Below, in pieces: positions 1-6,761 of a stretch of 8,202 bases of DNA. Made by a program: the position numbers and the translations under genes. Numbering within the stretch: the first letter of the stretch is position 1; each line of letters starts with the position of its first letter. The notes beneath the pieces are model-generated. The model was given only the letters and a program-made list of their open reading frames with translations. It was not told where the DNA came from and did not search any database. Source of the stretch: Paludibacteraceae bacterium. GTDB lineage: Bacteria; Bacteroidota; Bacteroidia; Bacteroidales; Paludibacteraceae. The stretch is taken from positions 1 through 8,202 of the forward strand of contig JALNVE010000141.1 in assembly GCA_023227695.1 (NCBI GenBank), read 5' to 3'.

Positions 1-111
1 CAAAACATCTTAAACTCGAGACCGAGGAAAAGATTAGGGTATATGACTCCTTTACAAAAATTTAAACAATTGACAAACTTGGATTTAAATGAGGTTGCAT
101 TGTCCGCTTGA
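1..111 (+). CDS. IS30-family transposase, C-terminal end (5' truncated by window)
   Basis: The plus strand is open in frame 1 from the first base to a TGA at 109-111 and encodes 36 residues. The segment NSRPRKRLGYMTP (residues 5-17) matches the conserved C-terminal motif N-x-RPRK-x-LG-x-x-TP of IS30-family DDE transposases, which cut and join the ends of their own insertion sequence. The tail ends in NLDLNEVALSA, and the right end of the element should lie at or just past the stop codon. The DDE catalytic residues are outside the window, so I cannot tell whether the copy is intact. The element's tail points toward the DJ-1 gene and ends about 30 bp before that gene's terminator, so the insertion sits in the space behind the gene. 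The family call rests on motif recognition only. Confidence 0.8.
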   Translation, partial: QNILNSRPRKRLGYMTPLQKFKQLTNLDLNEVALSA

Positions 112-140
112 ATCCAGCATGTAAACTTTCAAACATGCAC

Positions 141-183
141 AAAAAAAACGTCAATTGCCTCTTTCGAAAGAAGACGATTGACG
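141..183 (-). terminator. Rho-independent terminator of the DJ-1/PfpI gene
   Basis: Read on the minus strand, CGTCAAT (183-177) pairs with ATTGACG (155-149). Inside lies a second helix around CTTTCGAAAG, and the stem is followed directly by eight T (148-141). It starts about 30 bp after the stop codon of the DJ-1 gene. On the plus strand the A-run precedes the hairpin, so it should not stop transcription coming from the insertion sequence. Confidence 0.88.
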
Positions 184-213
184 AAATTCTAATTTATTAA
201 TTGTAAGACTGAA

Positions 214-771
214 TTAAAATGGATAGGTAAAAATCATCTTATTTGCCATATTTTCTGCTTGGCTACGGCCTAAAAGAGCTTCCAATAAACGCAAACCGAA
301 TTCGACAGACACACCAGCACCTCTTGCTGTAATGTACTTACCGGAAACAACCACATTATCTGTCTTCACGTCAGCACCTTCCAAACAATCCTCATATCCA
401 GGAAAGCAAGTTGCTGCGTGTCCGTTTAACAATCCCAATTTTCCAAGGATAGAAGGAGCAGCACAAATAGCAGCCAAAAACTTCTCTTCCTGAGCGAATT
501 CACAAATCAGCTTAGTCAACGGCTCATATTCGGCCAGATTTTTCGTACCAAGCATACCACCAGGAAGAACCAACATCAAAGCATCAGAAAAATCGGCATC
601 TTTGAAAAGAGTGTCAGCCGTAACAGTAATGCCATGTGAGCCCGTGACAGTAAGTTCACTTGCAATAGAGACCAAAATAGTCTCATAACCTGCACGTTTT
701 AACACATCAGCAGGAGCCAAAGCTTCTATCTCCTCAAATCCTGGCGCCAGAATAACAAATACCTTCAACAT
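214..771 (-). CDS. DJ-1/PfpI family protein (YajL-like)
   Basis: This 185-residue protein has the length and fold signatures of the DJ-1/YajL branch of the DJ-1/PfpI superfamily. Near the N-terminus GFEEIEA carries the conserved glutamate (E16) that sits beside the reactive cysteine. LPGG is at 69-72, the nucleophile elbow AICAAP contains the reactive C103, and the GAGVS loop (151-155) corresponds to GPGTS in DJ-1. Residues 121-125 read TCFPG, closer to YajL than to human DJ-1. Members are cytoplasmic and are linked to oxidative-stress protection and to glyoxalase or deglycase-like activities; which applies here cannot be read from sequence. The gene has its own terminator at 141-183. It is isolated from the upstream transducer gene by another terminator at 1015-1048, so it is probably a single-gene unit. 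The ATG at 771 gives the normal family N-terminus (MLKVFVILAPGFEE). Confidence 0.93.
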   Translation of the reverse strand: MLKVFVILAPGFEEIEALAPADVLKRAGYETILVSIASELTVTGSHGITVTADTLFKDADFSDALMLVLPGGMLGTKNLAEYEPLTKLICEFAQEEKFLAAICAAPSILGKLGLLNGHAATCFPGYEDCLEGADVKTDNVVVSGKYITARGAGVSVEFGLRLLEALLGRSQAENMANKMIFTYPF

Positions 772-804
772 AACTAAATTCTAAATAAGTAATAACAAAT
801 TCAC

Positions 805-850
805 AAAAAAGCCGAGTTTGAAAATTCTATACAAATCGTTTCCTGCTCGG
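805..850 (-). promoter_or_regulatory. Terminator-like hairpin in the DJ-1 gene leader
   Basis: On the minus strand CCGAG (850-846) can pair with CTCGG (816-812), helped by TTTG (835-832) pairing with CAAA (820-817) across an internal bulge. The stem is followed by C and six T (810-805). It lies between the proposed -7 element (863-856) and the ATG at 771, so a transcript starting there would begin almost at the first stem base. It could be an attenuator, a leader stabiliser or chance; the stem is interrupted and only moderately strong. Confidence 0.3.
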
Positions 851-855
851 AAATA

Positions 856-863
856 CAAATATA
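856..863 (-). promoter_or_regulatory. Possible Bacteroidetes -7 element for the DJ-1 gene
   Basis: The minus strand reads TATATTTG, an exact match to the Bacteroidetes -7 consensus TAnnTTTG. No TTTG-like -33 element is seen 19-21 bp upstream, so the call is weak. Transcription from it would give a leader of about 80 nt. Confidence 0.3.
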
Positions 864-896
864 AACAAATTTTTCCCCGTTTAGGTTTTATTTGAG

Positions 897-1001
897 TTAT
901 GTATCTCCCTCATTAGGGTTTTTATCAAGATCAAAAAAATCAACAGACGGAGTAGTTCTGATATAAATTGCACAAATGACAAGAAATTTCAGAAATAAGC
1001 T
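897..1001 (-). other. Coding-looking stretch with no start codon (possible remnant)
   Basis: Within the 300-bp gap between the DJ-1 gene and the transducer gene, the minus strand is open for 34 codons from just after a TGA (1004-1002) to a TAA at 899-897. The translation looks protein-like: a hydrophobic segment (LKFLVICAIYI) followed by a polar, acidic tail (DFFDLDKNPNEGDT). It contains no ATG, GTG or TTG; CTG at 992-990 is the only conceivable start. It may be the 3' end of a decayed gene or a chance open frame. I assign no function. Confidence 0.2.
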
Positions 1002-1014
1002 TCAAGTTTTGCTC

Positions 1015-1048
1015 AAAAAAAAGAGGCTACATCTTACAACATAGCCTC
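1015..1048 (-). terminator. Rho-independent terminator after the TonB/TolA-like gene
   Basis: On the minus strand GAGGCTA (1048-1042) pairs perfectly with TAGCCTC (1029-1023) around a 12-nt loop, followed by eight T (1022-1015). It lies 22 bp past the TAG stop of the transducer gene and probably ends the whole gene block that begins at the permease. Confidence 0.92.
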
Positions 1049-1070
1049 ATATATGATAATTTAAAAAATT

Positions 1071-1946
1071 CTATTGAAGTTGGTAGTTATAAGTAATCGT
1101 TCCACTCTGATTCTTATCCGAATCAATTGCATTGAACTTGGCCTTTTTGGCGGCATTGAGAGCGGCACTTCGAAGTGCAACATTGTCGGTATTGGTACCT
1201 CTACCAATCTCAGCAGTAATCACATCTCCATTTTTGTCCACTACAATATTCACAACCACTTTACCTTCATCTTGTACACTGTAAACTGGTTTAGACAAAG
1301 AACCGATCAAAGAACGGCCTCCCAACGACCAAGAATTACCATTACCTGATTTAGCAGAACCTTCCGTTCCAGTAGCATCCTTGCTTCCGAATGGATTACC
1401 TTGAGATCCTGTACCCTTACCGTTTCCTTTACCATTAGACGATTCTGAGTTACCTGAACCTCCGGCACCATTGCCTCCGAATACATTCTTTGTTCGATTA
1501 CCAATCTCTTTAGCTTTCTTATCTTGAGCATCTTTGATAGCTTTCGCCTCTGACTCTATTCTTCGTTGTTCTTCTAATTCACGTTTCTTCTGTTCTCTCT
1601 CCTCACGAAGCATACGCTCACGTTCCAACTCCTCCGTGTTTTTTTTCTTCACATCGGGAGCTTGGTATGATTCCTCAATATCTTGAGTAGAGAGAGCCTC
1701 TTCGCCTGTGACTGGAGGTTGACTTGGAGTTTCCGTCACTGAAGAACCTTCAATCTCTGAAGCTGGAGTCGGTTCAAAAAGACCATCACCTCCATCTGCA
1801 TCAACACCTAAACCAACAGCAAGACCCTCCTCCGTGTCGGGAATAATTCTCGACATAGTGACGGTGAGCAGAATAATGATTAAGGCAATGAGAAAAATCA
1901 CACTGCCAACTACTCCACTTAATCTTGACTTCTGATACAGATTCAT
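1071..1946 (-). CDS. TonB/TolA-like energy transducer
   Basis: This inner-membrane-anchored transducer should pass energy from the ExbB/ExbD proton channel to outer-membrane partners. Counted from the ATG at 1946 it has 291 residues. The N-terminus is short and cytoplasmic, with one membrane helix at about 11-31. An acidic and Pro-containing linker runs to about 95, then a highly charged, coiled-coil-like helix rich in Glu, Arg and Lys (about 99-151). A Gly/Ser/Asn-rich flexible region follows (about 156-209). The last 70 residues form a TonB C-terminal-type domain with VVVNIVVDKNGDV, a helix ALRSAALNAAKKAKF, and a final strand GTITYNYQLQ. The charged helix resembles TolA more than a Pro-rich TonB. 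An in-frame GTG at 1964 overlapping the exbD stop would add six residues; I prefer the ATG because it gives the usual MNLYQKSRLSG start. The last gene before the terminator at 1015-1048. Confidence 0.9.
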   Translation of the reverse strand: MNLYQKSRLSGVVGSVIFLIALIIILLTVTMSRIIPDTEEGLAVGLGVDADGGDGLFEPTPASEIEGSSVTETPSQPPVTGEEALSTQDIEESYQAPDVKKKNTEELERERMLREEREQKKRELEEQRRIESEAKAIKDAQDKKAKEIGNRTKNVFGGNGAGGSGNSESSNGKGNGKGTGSQGNPFGSKDATGTEGSAKSGNGNSWSLGGRSLIGSLSKPVYSVQDEGKVVVNIVVDKNGDVITAEIGRGTNTDNVALRSAALNAAKKAKFNAIDSDKNQSGTITYNYQLQ

Positions 1947-1960
1947 GCTTATACGAAATA

Positions 1961-2368
1961 TCACTTAGGTCTCGTTGCGATGACGAGCTTAAACTTATTT
2001 ACGTTTGCTATATTCAAAACCTTCACTACCTCGGCAAATGGAATTGTTTCATCTGCATAGAGAGCAACATACATATCCGGCTCTTCTAAAACCTGCTGCT
2101 GCAAGAATGGTTCGATTTCATCAAATGTGACAGGACGTTCCTTCTCATTGCCTGAAGAGACATAATGATTCAAATCCTTATCAATCAGCACACGGACAAT
2201 AGGTTTTGCAGATGTCTGTGTTTTACCTTGTGGCAACAACAACTTTATGGCACTCGGATGAACCACCGTTGATGTCAACATAAAGAAAATCAACAGCAAG
2301 AACACAATATCCGTCATAGACGACATGCTAAATTCCGCTTCAGCCTTATTTCTTCTTTTTAATGCCAT
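1961..2368 (-). CDS. exbD: Biopolymer transporter ExbD/TolR family protein
   Basis: A 135-residue inner-membrane protein, the usual ExbD/TolR size. A short basic cytoplasmic N-terminus (ALKRRNKAEAE) precedes the single membrane helix at about 18-36. In SMTDIVFLLLIFFM, D20 matches the proton-carrying aspartate of ExbD and TolR. The remaining 95 or so residues form the periplasmic domain. With the ExbB-like protein encoded 30 bp upstream it should form the proton-driven motor that powers the TonB/TolA-like protein encoded just downstream. AAAAGGAA lies about 8 bp before the ATG at 2368, a possible ribosome site. Sequence alone does not settle whether the complex serves TonB-dependent import or a Tol-like envelope role; no tolB or pal is nearby. 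Confidence 0.94.
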   Translation of the reverse strand: MALKRRNKAEAEFSMSSMTDIVFLLLIFFMLTSTVVHPSAIKLLLPQGKTQTSAKPIVRVLIDKDLNHYVSSGNEKERPVTFDEIEPFLQQQVLEEPDMYVALYADETIPFAEVVKVLNIANVNKFKLVIATRPK

Positions 2369-2398
2369 ATATCAAATTCCTTTTAAACAAGCCTAAAA

Positions 2399-3088
2399 TT
2401 AGTTGGCTGGTTCGTTCAAAATATCCATAAATTCAAGAGAACGAGCCTCCATATCGCTGACCACTTTATCCACTCTTGAAATAAGATAATTATATGCAAA
2501 AAATGCGAGGATACCCACAATAAGACCAGCAACCGTTGTTACCATGGCTGTGTAAATACCACCAGCCAATAGTGTGATATCTATATTACTTCCTGCATTA
2601 GACATGTTAAAAAAGGCCTCAACCATACCAACTACGGTTCCGAGGAATCCGATCATTGGTCCACCTCCTGCAATTGTTGCAAGAAATGGCAAGCTTTTCT
2701 CCAATTTGGAAACCTCAAGATTTCCAACGTTTTCGATAGCCACCATCACATCATTCATTGGTCGGCCTAAACGTGAAATTCCTTTCTCTATCATTCTTGA
2801 ATAAGGAGTATCCGTTTTGTGGCAAAGTTCCAAAGCAGCTTGAATCTTACCATCGTTAATGTAATCCTTGATCTTATCCATAAAGGTCAAATCCTTTTGA
2901 GAGGCATGTTTTATCACTACCAATCTTTCAATGAAGATATAAACAGCTAAAATACATAAAAGTAGTAAAGGAATCATAATCCAGCCACCTTTCAAAGCCA
3001 TATCAAACAAATCCAATTCGGCCACTTGTTGTTCTGTTACCTGCACGCCATCAGCGATTGCAGCCTGCAATAATATACTTAAAGCCAT
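2399..3088 (-). CDS. exbB: MotA/TolQ/ExbB proton channel family protein
   Basis: A 229-residue three-helix inner-membrane protein, close to the usual ExbB/TolQ length. Membrane segments are at about 36-56, 133-160 and 171-203. A cytoplasmic loop at about 57-132 lies between the first two, and an amphipathic C-terminal tail ends the protein. The signature GFLGTVVGMVEAF in helix 2 (T151) and TTVAGLIVGILAFFAYNYL in helix 3 (T184/T185) match the conserved channel residues of the family. It should assemble as the pentameric channel around ExbD. The 116-bp gap to pdxJ upstream is the widest in this gene block and is AT-rich; I found no exact TAnnTTTG promoter in it and no convincing terminator, so readthrough from pdxJ is possible. 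The ATG at 3088 gives a roughly 35-residue periplasmic N-terminus. Confidence 0.95.
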   Translation of the reverse strand: MALSILLQAAIADGVQVTEQQVAELDLFDMALKGGWIMIPLLLLCILAVYIFIERLVVIKHASQKDLTFMDKIKDYINDGKIQAALELCHKTDTPYSRMIEKGISRLGRPMNDVMVAIENVGNLEVSKLEKSLPFLATIAGGGPMIGFLGTVVGMVEAFFNMSNAGSNIDITLLAGGIYTAMVTTVAGLIVGILAFFAYNYLISRVDKVVSDMEARSLEFMDILNEPAN

Positions 3089-3204
3089 TGTTTAATTTTT
3101 AATTCTGTTTTTACTAACTAACGATTGCGAATATATCAAATTGTGGTCAAAGAACAAAATAAATATTTATTTATCAAACATTCTCGTCCAACCACATTGG
3201 TGTT

Positions 3205-3918
3205 TTATTCCAGGCACTCCTTGTATAAACGAATAGTTTTTTCTAATCCATAATACAAAGCATCAGAAATCAAAGCGTGACCTATTGAAACCTCTTTCAA
3301 CCAAGGAATATTATCATGGAAAAACTTCAAATTATCCAAGTTCAAGTCATGACCTGCATTCACACCCAAACCAGCAGCCTTGGCAGCCTTAGCAGCCTCA
3401 ACAAACGGACGTATTGCAGCCTCTTTGTCAGCAGCAAAAGCCTCTGCGTATGGCTCTGTATAAAGTTCTATACGATCAGCACCTGTCTTAGCTGCATTTA
3501 AGATGTTATCGATGTTGGTATCTATGAAAATAGAGACACGGATACCTGCCGACTGAAAATCCTCAATCAATTCGCGAAGAAAAGCGTCATACTTGATAGT
3601 ATCCCAACCTGCACTGGAAGTAATAGCATCAGGAGCATCAGGCACCAAAGTAACCTGGGTAGGCTTCACATTCTTCACCAACTCAACGAAAGAAGGAGAA
3701 GGATAACCCTCAATATTAAACTCTGTTGTTACCAAAGGAGAAAGTTCAATCACGTCTTTGTAACGAACATGACGCTCATCCGGACGTGGATGAACAGTTA
3801 TACCCTCGGCCCCAAACGATTGACAATCAACAGCAACCTTCAAAAGGTCAGGCACATTGCCACCTCTTGCGTTCCTTATTGTTGCAACCTTATTTATATT
3901 TACGCTTAACTTTGTCAT
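3205..3918 (-). CDS. pdxJ: Pyridoxine 5'-phosphate synthase
   Basis: PdxJ catalyses the last ring-closing step of the DXP-dependent vitamin B6 pathway, condensing 1-deoxy-D-xylulose 5-phosphate with 3-amino-2-oxopropyl phosphate to give pyridoxine 5'-phosphate in the cytoplasm. The 237-residue protein is full length for this TIM-barrel family. It starts MTKLSVNINKVATIRNARGG and carries the hallmark TVHPRPDERH (41-50; H43, R45, R49, H50). E70 follows in EFNIEG, then E151 in RIELYTEPYAEA, H190 in NAGHDLNL, and the C-terminal phosphate-binding SIGHALISDAL (211-221). All expected active-site segments are present. It starts 40 bp after the ribBA stop in the same direction, so the two vitamin genes are probably co-transcribed. 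Confidence 0.98.
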   Translation of the reverse strand: MTKLSVNINKVATIRNARGGNVPDLLKVAVDCQSFGAEGITVHPRPDERHVRYKDVIELSPLVTTEFNIEGYPSPSFVELVKNVKPTQVTLVPDAPDAITSSAGWDTIKYDAFLRELIEDFQSAGIRVSIFIDTNIDNILNAAKTGADRIELYTEPYAEAFAADKEAAIRPFVEAAKAAKAAGLGVNAGHDLNLDNLKFFHDNIPWLKEVSIGHALISDALYYGLEKTIRLYKECLE

Positions 3919-3958
3919 CTATTAATTTGTATTTTCAGTTCTATAAAACTAATCAGAA

Positions 3959-5173
3959 TCAGATATTATGCAAGCAATGTCCCATACGTTCCTTCTTTGT
4001 TCTGATGTAAAATTCATTGTATTTATTCGGAGTAATCTCGATTGGAACATTCTCTACGATTTCCAAACCGAAGCTCTCCAATCCAATACGTTTAATTGGA
4101 TTATTGGTCATCAAACGCATTTTGGCAACGCCTAACTCTCTTAATATCTGAGCTCCTACGCCGTAATCTCGTTCGTCTGGTTTAAATCCAAGATGAACAT
4201 TTGCATCGACTGTATCATAACCATTCTCCTGCAACTTGTAGGCCTTTATTTTATTCATCAACCCAATGCCACGACCTTCCTGATTCATATAAACGACAAC
4301 ACCTTTTCCCTCTTTCTCTATCTTCTGCATGGCCTGGTGCAATTGGTCGCCGCAATCGCAACGCAAAGATCCAAAGATATCGCCGGTAGCACAAGAAGAG
4401 TGAACACGAACCAAAACAGGTTCATCAGGCTCCCAAGTGCCCTTGATAAGAGCGATATGCTCCTGTCCGTTTGATTTCTGACGGAATGGAATCAATTTGA
4501 AATGACCGTAAGCAGTAGGCATATCTACCTCATCACCCTTCTCAATAAGGGATTCTGTTTTCAATCTATATGCGATCAGGTCTTTGACACTGATAATCTT
4601 CAATCCATATTTTTCAGCAACTTCTATCAACTGAGGCAAACGAGCCATCGTACCGTCTTCATTGATGATTTCAACCAAAACACCTGCAGGATATAAACCT
4701 GCAAGGCGAGCCAAATCAACAGAAGCCTCTGTATGACCAGCTCTTCTCAAAACGCCTCTATTTTGGGCGCGTAAAGGGAAGATATGTCCAGGACGTGCCA
4801 AATCCGATGGTTTAGTTCCCGGACTGCACAATGCCTTTATTGTCATTGCTCTATCGTAAGCACTAACACCCGTTGAACAACCATTACCAATCAAATCAAC
4901 AGTAACAGTAAAAGGTGTCTCGTGTAAAGATGTGTTATTTGGAACCTGAAGGTCAAGATTCAATTCACGACATCTGTCCTCTGTAATTGGACAACATACC
5001 AAACCTTTACCGTTGGTAAACATGAAATTGATTTTCTCAGGGGTAATCAATTCAGCAGCTGTGATGAAGTCACCTTCATTCTCTCTATCCTCATCGTCTA
5101 CAACTATAAGAAATTTACCCTCTTTGAAATCGGCTATTGCCTCCTCTATCGTATTCAGTTTAAACATATCCAT
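3959..5173 (-). CDS. ribBA: Bifunctional 3,4-dihydroxy-2-butanone-4-phosphate synthase / GTP cyclohydrolase II
   Basis: This 404-residue fusion makes both riboflavin precursors. The RibB half (about 1-202) converts ribulose 5-phosphate to 3,4-dihydroxy-2-butanone 4-phosphate. It contains DDEDRENEGD (26-35), RPGHIFPLRA (127-136), HTEASVDLARLAG (147-159) and EIINEDGTMARLP (168-180). The RibA half (about 205-404) opens GTP. HSSCATGDIFGSLRCDCG (258-275) supplies the zinc cysteines C261, C272 and C274. NQEGRGIGL (297-305) and DERDYGVG (333-340) supply the catalytic Arg and Tyr region, and TNNPIKRIGL (356-365) is the nucleotide-binding segment. Both halves keep their key residues, so both should be active. 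The gene starts 41 bp after the permease stop and I see no FMN riboswitch in that short gap. A second ATG two codons in is an equally possible start. Confidence 0.98.
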   Translation of the reverse strand: MDMFKLNTIEEAIADFKEGKFLIVVDDEDRENEGDFITAAELITPEKINFMFTNGKGLVCCPITEDRCRELNLDLQVPNNTSLHETPFTVTVDLIGNGCSTGVSAYDRAMTIKALCSPGTKPSDLARPGHIFPLRAQNRGVLRRAGHTEASVDLARLAGLYPAGVLVEIINEDGTMARLPQLIEVAEKYGLKIISVKDLIAYRLKTESLIEKGDEVDMPTAYGHFKLIPFRQKSNGQEHIALIKGTWEPDEPVLVRVHSSCATGDIFGSLRCDCGDQLHQAMQKIEKEGKGVVVYMNQEGRGIGLMNKIKAYKLQENGYDTVDANVHLGFKPDERDYGVGAQILRELGVAKMRLMTNNPIKRIGLESFGLEIVENVPIEITPNKYNEFYIRTKKERMGHCLHNI

Positions 5174-5214
5174 TTATTATTAACCTAATTATCAAAATTT
5201 AAAGTTCAGCAAGA

Positions 5215-6729
5215 TCATTTGTTGTCTATCTGCCTTCCTTTTTGTTTACTATCCTCAATAATCTGTTCAACAGAGCGATTATCGACTTCCTCTTTCTTCT
5301 TGATTATTAAAGACTTAACCCATTTAATAAGTTTCATATCAGAAATAGAAACAATTCTATCTGTTGCAGCTTGATATGTAAGCAAAACTCCAAACGGGAA
5401 AAGCACTCCAGTGCTCAACCAGATACCGCTCCATATATGCCAAACACCTTCACGCGCTGTTTTATATCCCATGTTATCAATGACATAATAGATCACAAAT
5501 AGCAAGACGGAAATGACTACCGGCATACCTAAGCCTCCTTTTCTTATGATAGCGCCTAACGGTGCACCAATAAAGAAAAAAACCAAACAAGCAAACGAAA
5601 GGGTGTATTTTCTATGACGCTCAATGTCATGTTTCCTCATCACCTTTCCATTTGCATATTGCATATCTTGTTGAAAAAGCAAATCATTTTTAGTATTGTT
5701 AGCCTCAAATAAGATAGAATTCATCGCATCCAACTTCTGATCTTTCTGCAATTTAATCCACAAAGAGTCTACGTTATACTTCTTATAATCCATCAAAGAA
5801 TCTTTGCTTACAGGAGTAAAATTGGTAACAGTTCTGCCTAAAGCTTCACCTTTATATTCAGCAATGAATGAAGTATTCATACTATCAATAACCGTTGTTA
5901 AAGAATCGATAGTCAGAGTAAGCTGTTGAATATTCTTGGTCATGTACTTATTTGAAGCGATCGAAACATCCTGCATTTTGAAGTTAGAGTCAAACTCTAT
6001 CAAGACCTCCTTAAATGAGAACGTTTCCCTGCGATAAGGCACACTATTACGCGCCTCCTTTTGGTTTTTCAAATTCTCAAAAGATTCACCCGAATAAAGA
6101 TCCAGAACCAAATTCATCTTATCAGAAGCAGCCATCAAACGCGCAGAATCTGCAGCCATAACTACTGCATTTTCAAAACCATCAGAAAAGTCGTAAATCA
6201 TCACGTTTTTCAACAAGTGACGTTCCTCATCCTTTTCCGCAACATAAATGCTATAACCAGGCACTCCATTATAAAAAGAACCTGTAGGAATTTCCGCATC
6301 AGGTTTTTTATCCTTAATAGAACGAAGCAATGTGTACATCTTCGTCTGAATAACTGGCATTGCATTATTCGAAAAGAAGAAAGCACCTATACTGACAAGA
6401 ATGATAAACACGACAAACGGACGCATAATTCGGAACAATGAGATTCCTGCGGCCTTCATAGCTAAAAGTTCCAAGCGTTCGCCGAAGTTTCCGAATGTCA
6501 TCAAAGACGACAACAAAATGGACAAAGGCAATGCCATAGGTATTAACGACAGAGCAGCATAGTAGAAGAATTGGGCAAGGACACTTATTTCAAGACCTTT
6601 TCCTACCATATCATCTACATACTTCCACAAAAATTGCATCAATACAATAAAGAGACAAATGAAAAAAGTTGCTATGAACGTCCCTAAATAGCTCTTTATC
6701 AAAAATAAATACAAACGTTTAATATGCAT
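5215..6729 (-). CDS. LptF/LptG family permease (YjgP/YjgQ), lipopolysaccharide export
   Basis: An inner-membrane subunit of the type that, with the LptB ATPase, extracts lipopolysaccharide and hands it to the periplasmic Lpt bridge. Three N-terminal membrane segments (about 12-36, 52-78, 101-122) and three C-terminal ones (about 375-395, 400-418, 432-455) flank a periplasmic domain. The cytoplasmic ERLELLAMKAAGIS (84-97) is the coupling-helix region that contacts the ATPase, and GAPLGAIIRKGGLGMP (388-403) is typical of the second half. At 504 residues it is roughly 140 longer than E. coli LptF or LptG (about 360). The extra length is mainly in the periplasmic part (about 250-365) plus a charged cytoplasmic tail (about 456-504). 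LptF versus LptG cannot be decided here. First gene of the block leading to ribBA; a promoter match lies at 6757-6788, and AGAAGG sits just before the ATG. Confidence 0.92.
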   Translation of the reverse strand: MHIKRLYLFLIKSYLGTFIATFFICLFIVLMQFLWKYVDDMVGKGLEISVLAQFFYYAALSLIPMALPLSILLSSLMTFGNFGERLELLAMKAAGISLFRIMRPFVVFIILVSIGAFFFSNNAMPVIQTKMYTLLRSIKDKKPDAEIPTGSFYNGVPGYSIYVAEKDEERHLLKNVMIYDFSDGFENAVVMAADSARLMAASDKMNLVLDLYSGESFENLKNQKEARNSVPYRRETFSFKEVLIEFDSNFKMQDVSIASNKYMTKNIQQLTLTIDSLTTVIDSMNTSFIAEYKGEALGRTVTNFTPVSKDSLMDYKKYNVDSLWIKLQKDQKLDAMNSILFEANNTKNDLLFQQDMQYANGKVMRKHDIERHRKYTLSFACLVFFFIGAPLGAIIRKGGLGMPVVISVLLFVIYYVIDNMGYKTAREGVWHIWSGIWLSTGVLFPFGVLLTYQAATDRIVSISDMKLIKWVKSLIIKKKEEVDNRSVEQIIEDSKQKGRQIDNK

Positions 6730-6749
6730 TACCTTCTTAATCTATATAA

Positions 6750-6761
6750 TTTTGCGCAAAA
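6750..6761. promoter_or_regulatory. 12-bp perfect palindrome over the permease promoter
   Basis: TTTTGCGCAAAA is a perfect palindrome. With one mismatch on each side of centre it extends to 6747-6764. It overlaps the proposed -7 element (6757-6764) and the expected transcription start of the permease gene, a position where a dimeric regulator could block RNA polymerase. Function is inferred from position only. Confidence 0.35.

Noticed and set aside
1307..1531. 74-codon minus-strand ORF inside the TonB/TolA-like gene
   Set aside because: It is an out-of-frame shadow of the Gly/Ser/Asn-rich low-complexity coding region, with no family signature.
3089..3204. Separate promoter for exbB in the pdxJ-exbB gap
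   Set aside because: The best -7-like sequence on the minus strand is TTATTTTG, one base off, with no -33 element at the right distance; a separate promoter cannot be supported.
3184..3204. Hairpin ACCA-ATG-TGGT just after pdxJ
   Set aside because: The stem is only four base pairs and no T-run follows, so it is not a credible terminator.
4193..4474. Overlapping plus-strand ORFs opposite ribBA
   Set aside because: They lie entirely antisense to a well-supported enzyme and show no recognisable motif. The same applies to plus-strand ORFs opposite pdxJ, exbB, the permease and the START-like gene.
5174..5214. Possible FMN riboswitch before ribBA
   Set aside because: The gap to the permease gene is only 41 bp of AT-rich sequence with none of the conserved FMN aptamer segments.
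6061..6441. 126-codon plus-strand ORF opposite the permease gene
   Set aside because: It is antisense to conserved permease sequence, its product has odd composition (many Arg, Ile, His) and no motif, and there is no promoter for it.
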